DNA of 64,000 nt from positions 3,890,001 to 3,954,000 of the forward strand of contig NZ_CP034179.1 of the NCBI RefSeq assembly GCF_003860345.1, given 5' to 3'. The notes beneath the pieces were generated by a model. It did not search any database. It was not told the origin of the DNA and was given only the letters and a program-made list of their open reading frames with translations. The stretch comes from Caenibius tardaugens NBRC 16725 (GTDB lineage: Bacteria; Pseudomonadota; Alphaproteobacteria; Sphingomonadales; Sphingomonadaceae). The translations under genes and the position numbers were made by a program. Positions 8,586 to 14,986 of this stretch are shown here, in pieces. Position 1 is the stretch's first letter. Each line of letters begins with the position of its first letter.

Positions 8586-8635
8586 GTGTCGGAGCGAAGC
8601 TACCACCTCGCGATACCGGCCCTGCCGAATGCAAC
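8586..8635 (+). repeat. 50-bp intergenic repeat, copy 1
   Basis: A 50-base stretch that recurs at 9401-9450 with about 35 of 50 positions identical and no gaps. Both copies begin GTGTCGGA and end with an identical 14-mer, CTGCCGAATGCAAC. Both lie on the same strand in gaps beside toxin-antitoxin genes. Function unknown. Confidence 0.55.
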
Positions 8636-8721
8636 TTACCGTGGCCGTGGATCGTGTTGGGCTGGCGGCCTTCGCAGCTTGTCATCGCGCGCGCCCTCAT
8701 AGATCTGAGTCTTGTGCCCCT

Positions 8722-8738
8722 ATATCATAAAGTGATAT
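8722..8738. promoter_or_regulatory. Inverted repeat ATATCA-N5-TGATAT, candidate ParD operator
   Basis: A perfect 6-base inverted repeat with a 5-base centre, ending 25 bases before the parD start. RHH antitoxins such as ParD normally repress their own operon from such palindromes. It is also AT-rich in a GC-rich setting and could overlap the promoter. Confidence 0.55.
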
Positions 8739-8763
8739 TTCTCTTCGGCAGAGGAGTTTGACC

Positions 8764-9033
8764 ATGCCTTCCAGCTTCACTCTGGGCGCCCATTTCGAAG
8801 GTTTCATCAAGAGCCAGGTGAACAGCGGCCGCTATGCTTCGGCCAGCGAAGTCGTGCGCGACAGCCTCCGGCTGCTCGAAGAGCAGGACGCTATGCGTCA
8901 GGCCCGGCTCGACGCGTTACGTGCCGAGATCGAACATGGCGCCACCAGCGGTCCTGGCATTCCCGCCGATCAGGCTTTTGCGAACGCACGCAAGCGGATT
9001 GCCGATATCGCCGCCGGCGCCGCGGATAGTTGA
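8764..9033 (+). CDS. ParD-like RHH antitoxin (type II TA)
   Basis: An 89-residue ParD-family antitoxin. The N-terminal ribbon-helix-helix is recognisable (SSFTLGAHFEGFIKSQV, then GRYASASEVVRDSLRLLEE), followed by a charged helix (RQARLDALRAEIEHG) that would wrap the toxin. AGGAG lies 7 bases before the ATG at 8764. The stop TGA shares a base with the toxin's ATG. A palindrome just upstream is a likely autoregulatory site. Confidence 0.9.
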   Translation: MPSSFTLGAHFEGFIKSQVNSGRYASASEVVRDSLRLLEEQDAMRQARLDALRAEIEHGATSGPGIPADQAFANARKRIADIAAGAADS

Positions 9034-9326
9034 TGCGACTGGAATTTTCGCCCGCAGCGAATGCCGATCTTGTGGAGATCGCCAGCTTCATCGCTCGCGA
9101 TAATGTCCCTCGGGCTGTCACCTTCATCGACGAACTCGAAACGTCCTGCGCCCAGCTCGTCGATTTTCCCCATTCGGGCGTAGCCCGTCCCGAGCTTCGT
9201 GTTGGACTACGATCCAAGCCGCACGAAAGCTATGTGATCTTCTACAGCGTTCTGGAGCAGGTCATCCGCATCGAGCGTATCCTGCACGGTGCGCGCGACG
9301 TCGGCGCGATCCTTTCCCCAAGCTAG
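9033..9326 (+). CDS. ParE/RelE-superfamily toxin
   Basis: A 97-residue ParE-like toxin. Features are LEFSPAANADLVEIASFIA at the start, then a helical pair, PHSGVARPELRVGLRS, and ESYVIFYSVLEQVIRIERILHGARDV near the end, the classic RelE/ParE C-terminal pattern. ParE toxins usually poison DNA gyrase. ATG at 9033 overlaps the parD stop (TGATG); TTG at 9030 is a less likely start. Confidence 0.9.
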   Translation: MRLEFSPAANADLVEIASFIARDNVPRAVTFIDELETSCAQLVDFPHSGVARPELRVGLRSKPHESYVIFYSVLEQVIRIERILHGARDVGAILSPS

Positions 9327-9400
9327 CCAACATCTCCCAAGCGTTGAGTCGGGAACGAGCACTCCATGTCGTGCTCGCCTGACTCTCGCCGTTCGAACCT

Positions 9401-9450
9401 GTGTCGGAACAACGCTTCGCCCCCGGCGTGTCCGGTCTGCCGAATGCAAC
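9401..9450 (+). repeat. 50-bp intergenic repeat, copy 2
   Basis: Partner of the element at 8586-8635: same orientation, same length, about 70% identical, with the same terminal 14-mer. It is followed 9 bases later by a long perfect hairpin, a combination not present at the first copy. Confidence 0.55.
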
Positions 9451-9459
9451 AGCCGTAAC

Positions 9460-9498
9460 GCTGGCCAGCCCGATGGGAAAACCATCGGGCTGGCCAGC
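9460..9498. repeat. Perfect 17-bp inverted repeat (hairpin, 5-base loop)
   Basis: Arms of 17 bases (9460-9476 and 9482-9498) starting GCTGGCCAGCCCGATGG pair without mismatch around the loop GAAAA. No T-run follows, so a rho-independent terminator is unlikely on either strand. The decamer GCTGGCCAGC at the stem base recurs near 55254, in the left flank of the IS5 element, suggesting a dispersed palindromic (REP-like) unit. Confidence 0.7.
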
Positions 9499-9592
9499 AT
9501 TCGACCCACTCGTCACCGCGAAACGCTCAGGCATCGCCCTGGCCGTCCTGCCGCTGCGGCTTTCGACGGTGACCCATTCTCTGGATACCGCA

Positions 9593-10561
9593 ATGACTGA
9601 ACCGCGCCATCGTGCATGTGCATCCATGTGCGAACCGAACCTGCCTCCGCCGGTGATTGTCGCATGGGGTGCGGGCGTCGATTCGACCGCCATGATCATC
9701 GAACTGGCCGCCCGGCGCGCGCGCATCGACATGGTGCTGATCGCCGACATGCCGGAGCGTCCGCAAACAAGGTCGTTCATCCCGATTTTCCGGGACTGGA
9801 TGGATGCCCATGGCATCGCGAACGAGATAGTCCGCTATCGCCCCAAGCGCTTCAAGCATTGGCCGCCCTATGCGGATCTGCTCGAAAATTGCCTGACCAA
9901 CGGCACCTTGCCGTCCATCGCTTTCGGCAGGTCCGTCTGCTCCGCGAAATGGAAGATCGCTCCACAGGACGCCTGGACCAAGGCGTGGGCTCCAGCGCGG
10001 CAGGCCTGGGCGCGGGGTCAGAAAGTCGTCCGTCTGATCGGCTTCGATTGCGGGCCGCGCGACAGCCAGCGCTTCGCACATGCCGAAGGCCTCGATAGTG
10101 AATTGTTCGAATATCGCTATCCCTTACGCGAATGGGGGTGGGATCGTGAAGCATGCAAGGATCGCATCCGGCGCGAGGGACTCCCGGTTCCGGTCGCCAG
10201 TTCCTGCTTCTTCTGTACGGGCATGAAGCCCGACGAGGTCCGGGAGCTACCCCGCAGCTATCTGCGCCTCATCATATTGATGGAGGCGCGGGCGGCGCCG
10301 CGGCTTCGCACCGTGGAGGGCCTGTGGCGCAAAGGGACAAGGGGCCTGCGGGGCCGCGAGGCCCGCCCCGGCGCCATGACGGACTTCATCCGAGCCGAAG
10401 GATTGCTTCCCTCCGCTGAGATGGACGAGATCATCGCGCATGCGCCTGCCGATCTCATTGCGTTTCAGGATGCTGCTGCCCTGGTGCCGCTGGCCCAGCG
10501 CGCTCCGCTGCGAACCTGGCTCGACCGTTTCAATGCGGCGGCTGATCGCCTTGCGGCCTGA
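9593..10561 (+). CDS. Second PP-loop (PAPS-reductase-like) protein
   Basis: A 322-residue protein with a degenerate PP-loop, WGAGVDST at residues 25-32 in place of SGGKDS, and cysteines at 116 (RSVCSAKWK), 188, 205 and 208 (SCFFC) that could bind an iron-sulfur cluster. It resembles the PAPS-reductase-like proteins found on phages and plasmids. ATG 9593 was chosen; ATG 9626 is possible, and a much longer reading back to 9401 crosses repeat and hairpin DNA and is unlikely. It is clearly diverged from the PP-loop protein at 4401, so the block carries two distinct members of one superfamily. Substrate unknown. Confidence 0.72.
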   Translation: MTEPRHRACASMCEPNLPPPVIVAWGAGVDSTAMIIELAARRARIDMVLIADMPERPQTRSFIPIFRDWMDAHGIANEIVRYRPKRFKHWPPYADLLENCLTNGTLPSIAFGRSVCSAKWKIAPQDAWTKAWAPARQAWARGQKVVRLIGFDCGPRDSQRFAHAEGLDSELFEYRYPLREWGWDREACKDRIRREGLPVPVASSCFFCTGMKPDEVRELPRSYLRLIILMEARAAPRLRTVEGLWRKGTRGLRGREARPGAMTDFIRAEGLLPSAEMDEIIAHAPADLIAFQDAAALVPLAQRAPLRTWLDRFNAAADRLAA

Positions 10562-10642
10562 CATGGAACCGGTGAAGAATTGGCCATTCCTGCCTCAATT
10601 CGTCTTGACCAGAGAGATCGGCAGGTTCGACAGCATTTAACC

Positions 10643-11143
10643 ATGCGTCTTACCGATGATCTTGCCGCAAGGCGGCGCCTCTATGCCCGGCCGCTCGCCA
10701 CGATGCCCGATGTGCTCCTGATCGATATTCCTCCGGTTTTCGCTTCACCCAGCCTTCCGTTTGGGCGCTATTACCCGGTGATCATCGAGACCGACGCTGA
10801 ATATGCGGAGATGGAAACCTTTCTCGATCGGGATCGCTCCCGGCTGGTGGCCCCGGATCTGCTTGACCGCCGCCCGTCAGCGTTGCGTGGTGACGATATC
10901 GTCTTCGCGCGATACGCACCCTCCAGCCTTGGCTGGCCTTGGCTGCTGCTATGCCGCTGGCCGGCCGACTATGCGGCGATGGTGCCTGGGCAGGGTGACT
11001 ATTTCGCACGCGATGCCTATACCTGCGAGGTCTTCGAGACGGTCGATGATCTGGCTGATGCCGAGACCCGCTTGCTTGGCATTCTGGGCTCGCATCGCCC
11101 GGTGCGGTTAGCGGCGCTGCCGGAGATCATGGGGCATGCCTGA
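10643..11143 (+). CDS. Hypothetical protein
   Basis: A 166-residue soluble protein I do not recognise. Visible features are an Arg-rich N terminus (LTDDLAARRRLYARPLA), a hydrophobic strand LLIDIPPVF, GRYYPVIIETDAEYAEME, and WPWLLLCRWPADYA. It lies 81 bases after the second PP-loop gene on the same strand and may be cotranscribed. The start has a weak ribosome site and an in-frame reading 63 bases longer is possible. Confidence 0.55.
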   Translation: MRLTDDLAARRRLYARPLATMPDVLLIDIPPVFASPSLPFGRYYPVIIETDAEYAEMETFLDRDRSRLVAPDLLDRRPSALRGDDIVFARYAPSSLGWPWLLLCRWPADYAAMVPGQGDYFARDAYTCEVFETVDDLADAETRLLGILGSHRPVRLAALPEIMGHA

Positions 11144-11192
11144 TTGATCTCCCGCCGGTTGCAATAGGCGGATGTCACGGATTCCATTGCGG

Positions 11193-11221
11193 TTGCACAA
11201 TCTCAACCTTTGACCTATATA
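11193..11221 (+). promoter_or_regulatory. Candidate sigma-70 promoter of the NYN gene
   Basis: TTGCAC (11193-11198) and TATATA (11216-11221) are separated by exactly 17 bases, a good fit to a housekeeping promoter in otherwise GC-rich DNA. Transcription would start near 11228, giving a leader of about 80 bases before the NYN start codon. Confidence 0.5.
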
Positions 11222-11227
11222 GAGGGC

Positions 11228-11306
11228 ACTACTCCCCCGGCTGGCTCAGGCCGCCGGGCGCACGGCGGGCGAAAGCCCGCCGTTGCTCTTTCTGGATACC
11301 GCCGTC
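11228..11306 (+). ncRNA. Structured 5' leader of the NYN gene (two tandem hairpins)
   Basis: The predicted leader holds two strong stems. The first, 11236-11258, pairs CCCGGC with GCCGGG around an inner GGC-TCAG-GCC stem. The second, 11263-11282, is a perfect 8-bp stem CGGCGGGC/GCCCGCCG closed by a GAAA tetraloop. The second stem is followed by TTGCTCTTT, which is not a convincing terminator tail. No ribosome site is visible before the NYN start, so the structure may control translation or be a target of the encoded nuclease. Not matched to a named RNA family. Confidence 0.4.
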
Positions 11307-11987
11307 TTGGAAACTCACGTCTACATCGACGGTTTCAATCTCTATTACGGTCTCCTGCGCGGCACGCCCCACAAGTGGCTCGATCTCGAACGGTTCTGCG
11401 ACCAGCTTCTGCCGAAGAACGATGTACGCAAGATCTACTATTTCACCGCCAAGGTGGATGCCCGGCCGCACGATCCCGACCAACCGACCCGTCAGCTTGC
11501 CTACCTCCATGCGCTGGAAACCTTGCCGCGCGTTGAGGTCCATCTTGGCACCTTCATGAGTTCGGTCGTCAGTCAGGTTGTCGTCGATACCGATCCAGCG
11601 ACAGGTCGCTATCTTCGTGCGAGCGGCAAGCCCGTGATCAAGACCGACTCTGCCGGCGCCCCGGTCAAGGTCTGGACCTTCAAATCGGAAGAGAAGGGCT
11701 CGGACGTCAATCTCGCGGCCTATCTGTTGCGCGACGCCTATCAGGGCAATTGCGCCTGTGCCGTCATCGTCTCCAATGATTCCGACCTTCTGACCCCCAT
11801 TCGCATGGCCAAGGCGGATTGCGGCATGACTATCGGCCTGGTGCCGCCACGCCCCAAAGGTAGCGTCGAACTTAAGCGTCTCGCCGATTTCAAGATAGAA
11901 CCGCGTGTCCATCTGCTCGCCAGTTCCCAATTGCCGGCGATCCTTCAGACGCCTCAGGGAACGGTTCACAAGCCTGCGAACTGGTGA
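11307..11987 (+). CDS. NYN-domain (PIN-like) nuclease, LabA/DUF88 type
   Basis: A 226-residue protein with the NYN/PIN-like RNase fold. The N terminus has the acidic motif VYIDGFNLYYG (D8, N11) and the core has VIVSNDSDLLTPIRMA, supplying the second acidic cluster; a GSDVNLAAYLLRDAY helix lies between. These residues coordinate metal in related RNases. TTG at 11307 is preferred because it places the IDGFN motif where homologues have it; TTG 11283 is in frame but falls directly on the end of a hairpin. It follows the PP-loop/GHKL block and could be its effector, which is inference. Confidence 0.82.
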   Translation: METHVYIDGFNLYYGLLRGTPHKWLDLERFCDQLLPKNDVRKIYYFTAKVDARPHDPDQPTRQLAYLHALETLPRVEVHLGTFMSSVVSQVVVDTDPATGRYLRASGKPVIKTDSAGAPVKVWTFKSEEKGSDVNLAAYLLRDAYQGNCACAVIVSNDSDLLTPIRMAKADCGMTIGLVPPRPKGSVELKRLADFKIEPRVHLLASSQLPAILQTPQGTVHKPANW

Positions 11988-12122
11988 TCTGAAGCATTCG
12001 CTGGCCTTGAACATCATGCTGCATCGCCCGAGAGGGAATGCCATGACCACGCTACGAATCGTCGCTTATTCCGGATGCATGCCGCCATTTCGTTCACGAC
12101 CTACCCGTCAAAGGGGCCTTTG

Positions 12123-12338
12123 ATGGCGACGCGGGGCAACAATGCCTATCGCCGCTTGACGGGACGGCTACGCCTGAATGGCCGCAGCGCCATGCTTGAG
12201 ACCGCCGAGGAAAAGCTGATCTACCTCACTACGTCCGACGATCTTGCGGATTTCGATGGTTGCGCCGTCATCGTCGAAGGGGAGCTCTCCGGGGGCGATC
12301 GCTTGTCGCTAACCTGGATTGGCCTCGCCGGCGCCTGA
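12123..12338 (+). CDS. Small hypothetical protein (possibly DUF5818-like)
   Basis: A 71-residue protein with the pattern RLTGRLRLNGRSAMLETAEE followed by FDGCAVIVEGELSGGDRLSLTWIG, suggesting a small beta barrel (OB-like). Small proteins of similar pattern (DUF5818) are frequent in sphingomonads, but the match is from memory and weak. ATG 12123 was chosen over one 48 bases upstream because AAAGGGG precedes it. Confidence 0.45.
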   Translation: MATRGNNAYRRLTGRLRLNGRSAMLETAEEKLIYLTTSDDLADFDGCAVIVEGELSGGDRLSLTWIGLAGA

Positions 12339-12530
12339 GATCGCCCTTCATCAGCACCCTTAGGCCAGATTTGTAATCGAGGCGGCTGCGGCTCACTTCG
12401 TGTCCTGCCGTCCGCATCGTCTGGCCGGAATTTTGCCTGAGACCTTATGCGCGGTCGCAGGTTTGCTATTTGCGGAACGATCGTGTTGGCTTGCTGATCG
12501 ATGAAGCGGATTGAAGGGTGGGGCGGCTGC

Positions 12531-12595
12531 CCGCTTTGCGGGCACCGGGCTAAGGGGCTACGCCTAGAGCCCCGCTGCGCGGGTCTCGAGCCCTT
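12531..12595. repeat. Cluster of three short perfect hairpins
   Basis: Three stems lie head to tail: TGCCCGC/GCGGGCA with a 3-base loop; GGGGCT/AGCCCC with an 8-base loop; and CCCGC/GCGGG with a 3-base loop, which shares bases with the second stem and so competes with it. None has a T-run. They could be a structured RNA or remnants of palindromic elements. Confidence 0.4.
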
Positions 12596-12677
12596 GCGGG
12601 ACCTATATCCCTGCCGCGCGGTGGGGTGAGAGGGCTTTTCGCTGAGAGGTGATCGGAGAGTGGTCGGTTTGCGCGGG

Positions 12678-12794
12678 ATGGATCCCCCGACGCCATTTGC
12701 ACGATACGGCAATCTACTGCTGGCACTCATCGCACTGCTACTCCTCGCAGCAGTTTGGATTGAGCATCAGCGCGCCACGGGCAAGAACGCTTAA
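12678..12794 (+). CDS. Candidate 38-residue single-span membrane peptide
   Basis: An ATG-to-TAA frame encodes a short polar N terminus (MDPPTPFARYGN), a continuous hydrophobic stretch (LLLALIALLLLAAVWI) and a basic tail (EHQRATGKNA). This is the architecture of a small inner-membrane peptide with a cytoplasmic positive end. The nearest purine-rich stretch, GGAGAG, is about 18 bases before the ATG, too far for an optimal ribosome site. Support is the amino-acid pattern only. Confidence 0.3.
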   Translation: MDPPTPFARYGNLLLALIALLLLAAVWIEHQRATGKNA

Positions 12795-12901
12795 AATGGC
12801 GGTCTTATACCGTGAGGGACGCATGCGACAATTTGCCCAGGCAGTACCTTGCCCCACGCACTCCGATGAGCAAGAGCGGTTCGCGACCGGGAGGGCTTGA
12901 A

Positions 12902-13198
12902 ATGACCACCATGAACGACGCCCATGTTCTGATCATCCATGAGGTTGACGAATATCAGAAATGGAAGCGCATATTCGACGACGCGGCAGACATGCGGAAA
13001 GCAGCGGGCGAGATCGAATTCCAGTTGCTGGCCTACGAGGCGGAAGACCGGCGGCTGGTTCACTTTTCGCGCTGGATATCCCTCGATGCCGCCCGGGCCT
13101 TCTTTGAATCGCCGGAATTGGTCGAAATCAGGCGGATCGCCGGGGTTCGCGCACCCGAATTTATCTATCTCCGGGAAATCGAGGCTGGACAGCTCTGA
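12902..13198 (+). CDS. Small ABM-like (dimeric alpha/beta barrel) protein, copy 1
   Basis: A 98-residue protein resembling antibiotic-biosynthesis-monooxygenase-like folds: VLIIHEVDEYQKWKRIFDD, then a basic helix, LVHFSRWISLDAARAFFESP, and EIRRIAGVRAPEFIYLREIE. By eye it is about two-thirds identical to the protein at 26950-27252, so the window carries two paralogues 14 kb apart. ATG 12902 begins the conserved part; a longer reading lacks similarity. The function of this family is unknown; substrates are usually small aromatic or lipid molecules. Confidence 0.75.
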   Translation: MTTMNDAHVLIIHEVDEYQKWKRIFDDAADMRKAAGEIEFQLLAYEAEDRRLVHFSRWISLDAARAFFESPELVEIRRIAGVRAPEFIYLREIEAGQL

Positions 13199-13268
13199 TG
13201 CAGATTGAGGATTCACGACACATGCGGTCGGCGTGACCTTCCGCCGAAACAATCCACCTGAACTTGAT

Positions 13269-14048
13269 CTATTCGAACACCGGCGTGCGCCCTGCCGCAA
13301 ATGCCTGGACACCTTCGATACCGTCTGGCGTTCCTGCTGCACGCGCTATTGCACGGCCCTCGATTTCCATTTGTGCCTCAAGGCCATTGCCAGGAGAACA
13401 TAGCAGCAGTCGCTTGACGGTCGCCTGCGCTGCGCGCGGGCCCGCCGCGAGCTGGTGGCACATGGCCCTGGCGGCATCCTCCAGATCGGCAACCGGGACG
13501 ACACGGGTGGCAAGCCCCCAATCCAATGCTTCTGCAGCACTCAGGGTGCGATTGGTGAATGCAAGCTCCTGCGCGCGGCGCAAACCGATCAGGCGCGGCA
13601 AATACCATGTCGAACTCCCGTCCGGGCTGAGTCCCACCGCCGTATAGGCCATTGTGAATTTCGCATTGTCGGCGGCAATGACGATGTCGCCCGCGATCAC
13701 CAGGCTGAACCCGGCCCCTGCCGCAGACCCGTTGACCGCGACAATCAGCGGCGCATCCATGCGGGCAAATATCGAGATCGCCTTGTGCAGGTCATCCGCC
13801 AATTGCTTGACGCGCGGCGTCGCTTCGTCACCGAAACCGGCGAAGGCCCTGAGGTCGCCGCCTGCACAGAAGATCTTGCCGCGCGCCGAAAGCAATACGG
13901 CCTTGATGGCAGGGTCGAGATCGCAGGCCATGGCAGCCTCAGCCAGCTCGCGCGCGAGGTCGGAATTGAACGCATTTCCCGCATCGGGCCGGTTCAGGAC
14001 AATCCGTGCGACATGGTCCTGAACTTCGAAGTCGATCGTCTTGAACAT
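13269..14048 (-). CDS. Enoyl-CoA hydratase/isomerase (crotonase family)
   Basis: A 259-residue crotonase-fold protein. Recognisable segments are VARIVLNRPDAGNAFNSDLA, LSARGKIFCAGGDLRAFAGF (CoA/oxyanion region), VNGSAAGAGFSLVIAGD (second oxyanion hole) and LSPDGSSTWYLPRLIGLRRA. The acidic residue in SPDGSS rather than the two-glutamate pattern of true hydratases resembles PaaG-type isomerases, so the reaction may be isomerisation. ATG at 14048 was chosen; 11 codons upstream are open but lack similarity. It lies alone on the minus strand, facing the ABM-like gene. Confidence 0.85.
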   Translation of the reverse strand: MFKTIDFEVQDHVARIVLNRPDAGNAFNSDLARELAEAAMACDLDPAIKAVLLSARGKIFCAGGDLRAFAGFGDEATPRVKQLADDLHKAISIFARMDAPLIVAVNGSAAGAGFSLVIAGDIVIAADNAKFTMAYTAVGLSPDGSSTWYLPRLIGLRRAQELAFTNRTLSAAEALDWGLATRVVPVADLEDAARAMCHQLAAGPRAAQATVKRLLLCSPGNGLEAQMEIEGRAIARAAGTPDGIEGVQAFAAGRTPVFE

Positions 14049-14415
14049 GGTCGTTGCTTCCGGTCCGCGTCGTTGCCGCAAGCTTTATGACTTTACCTCG
14101 CCACTTCAAGTGAGCGGTAGTCGCCTGCTGGATGGTCTGCCTGCATTTGGCGCGCACTTGGCGGGAAGCGCAGCGCGATTTCGCCACCAGCCGGATCACA
14201 GAACGATCGTGGCGGCGCGGGGTGGGGAACGAGGGGCCGCGCGTTTCATCGGCGCCTGTGGAGGATGGAAGCCCCGGTGGCAGCGCGGGCGGTGAGGGAG
14301 GTGCTGCGCTCCGGAAATCCAGCCGGGCGACGAGGGCAGGCCCAGAGAAGAGGAGGGCTGAAGAGGGTGTCGCGAAGAAATGGTTCGAGAGCGACATCGT
14401 CAAGGAGTTAAGATC
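14049..14415. other. 367-bp gap without a supported gene
   Basis: GC-rich DNA between the enoyl-CoA hydratase and DUF736 genes. A 95-codon open frame exists (14132-14419) but has low-complexity Arg/Gly/Ala content and no ribosome site. AAGGAG at 14401 belongs to the DUF736 gene. The left edge of the conjugative segment probably lies here; no repeat marks it. Confidence 0.45.
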
Positions 14416-14889
14416 ATGAACATTGGTGAAATCCGGAACGTCAACGGCCGTCTGACCGGTTCCATCGCCACGCGCACCATCGACCTGCCCCGCATCGGTC
14501 TGCGTAAGGTCGACAGCATGAGCGACCGCGCGCCGGTCTATGAGATCCTCGCGCTCAATGTCGCCCGGCGCTGGGTGCAGATCGGGGCGCTGTGGGAGGC
14601 CTTCTCGAAGAAGACCGGGGAAGCCTTCCTCGCCGGTTCGGTCGATGATCCGGGCCTGCCCGAGCCGCTGCCGGTGGCGCTGTTCCCGACCGAGGACGGC
14701 GGCTACACCATAGCCTGGCGGCGCGAGACGGTGCGCGCGGAGTTCGCGGGCGGCTTCGGCACATCGCAGCGGTCCTACGATGAACGCACGCAGGACGGCT
14801 TCGGCGAGAGCACGGCGGGCAACAATGGCGCGCTGATGGGTGCGGGCGCGGGCGCCGGCGCCGAGGATGGCGAGGACCTGCCGTTCTGA
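14416..14889 (+). CDS. DUF736 family protein
   Basis: DUF736 proteins are short, single-domain proteins common on alphaproteobacterial plasmids and integrative elements. The N terminus MNIGEIRNVNGRLTGSIATR and the internal LPRIGLRKVDSMSDRAP, GALWEAFSKKTGEAFLAGS and PLPVALFP blocks are characteristic. The 157-residue length exceeds the usual 100-110 because of a glycine/alanine-rich tail (GAGAGAGAED) ending DLPF. AAGGAG is 9 bases before the ATG. The acidic tail ending resembles single-stranded-DNA-binding-protein tails (DLPF versus DIPF), which may reflect docking to a replication partner; that is inference. Confidence 0.88.
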   Translation: MNIGEIRNVNGRLTGSIATRTIDLPRIGLRKVDSMSDRAPVYEILALNVARRWVQIGALWEAFSKKTGEAFLAGSVDDPGLPEPLPVALFPTEDGGYTIAWRRETVRAEFAGGFGTSQRSYDERTQDGFGESTAGNNGALMGAGAGAGAEDGEDLPF

Positions 14890-14908
14890 CCTGAGCGGCA
14901 TCTGGCGA

Positions 14909-14950
14909 AGGGCCGGGGGTGCAGCAGCGCCTCCGGCCCTTTTCGTTTTT
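14909..14950 (+). terminator. Rho-independent terminator after DUF736
   Basis: The stem AAGGGCCGG/CCGGCCCTT closes a loop that itself contains GGTGC/GCGCC pairing, and is followed by TTTTCGTTTTT. It begins 19 bases after the DUF736 stop. Confidence 0.8.
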
Positions 14951-14986
14951 CCTCTGTCTTCCTCAATAGATCAGGAGTCCGTCATC

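Larger units (their letters stand above)
12339..12901. other. 563-bp region with few coding signals
   Basis: No conserved protein was seen here. It contains a cluster of short GC-rich hairpins at 12531-12595 and one candidate 38-residue membrane peptide at 12678-12794, listed separately. Low-complexity GC strings around 12600-12640 resemble degraded mobile DNA. Confidence 0.5.

Noticed and set aside
9401-9592. Upstream extension of the second PP-loop gene
   Set aside because: It would translate the 50-base repeat and the perfect 17-bp hairpin; PP-loop similarity begins after ATG 9593.
12649-12900. 83-codon open frame in the gap before the ABM-like gene
   Set aside because: Composition is random (Cys/His/Arg scatter) and it overlaps the alternative membrane-peptide frame; no ribosome site.
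14132-14419. 95-codon open frame before DUF736
   Set aside because: Arg/Gly/Ala-rich, no ribosome site, overlaps the DUF736 ATG; no family recognised.
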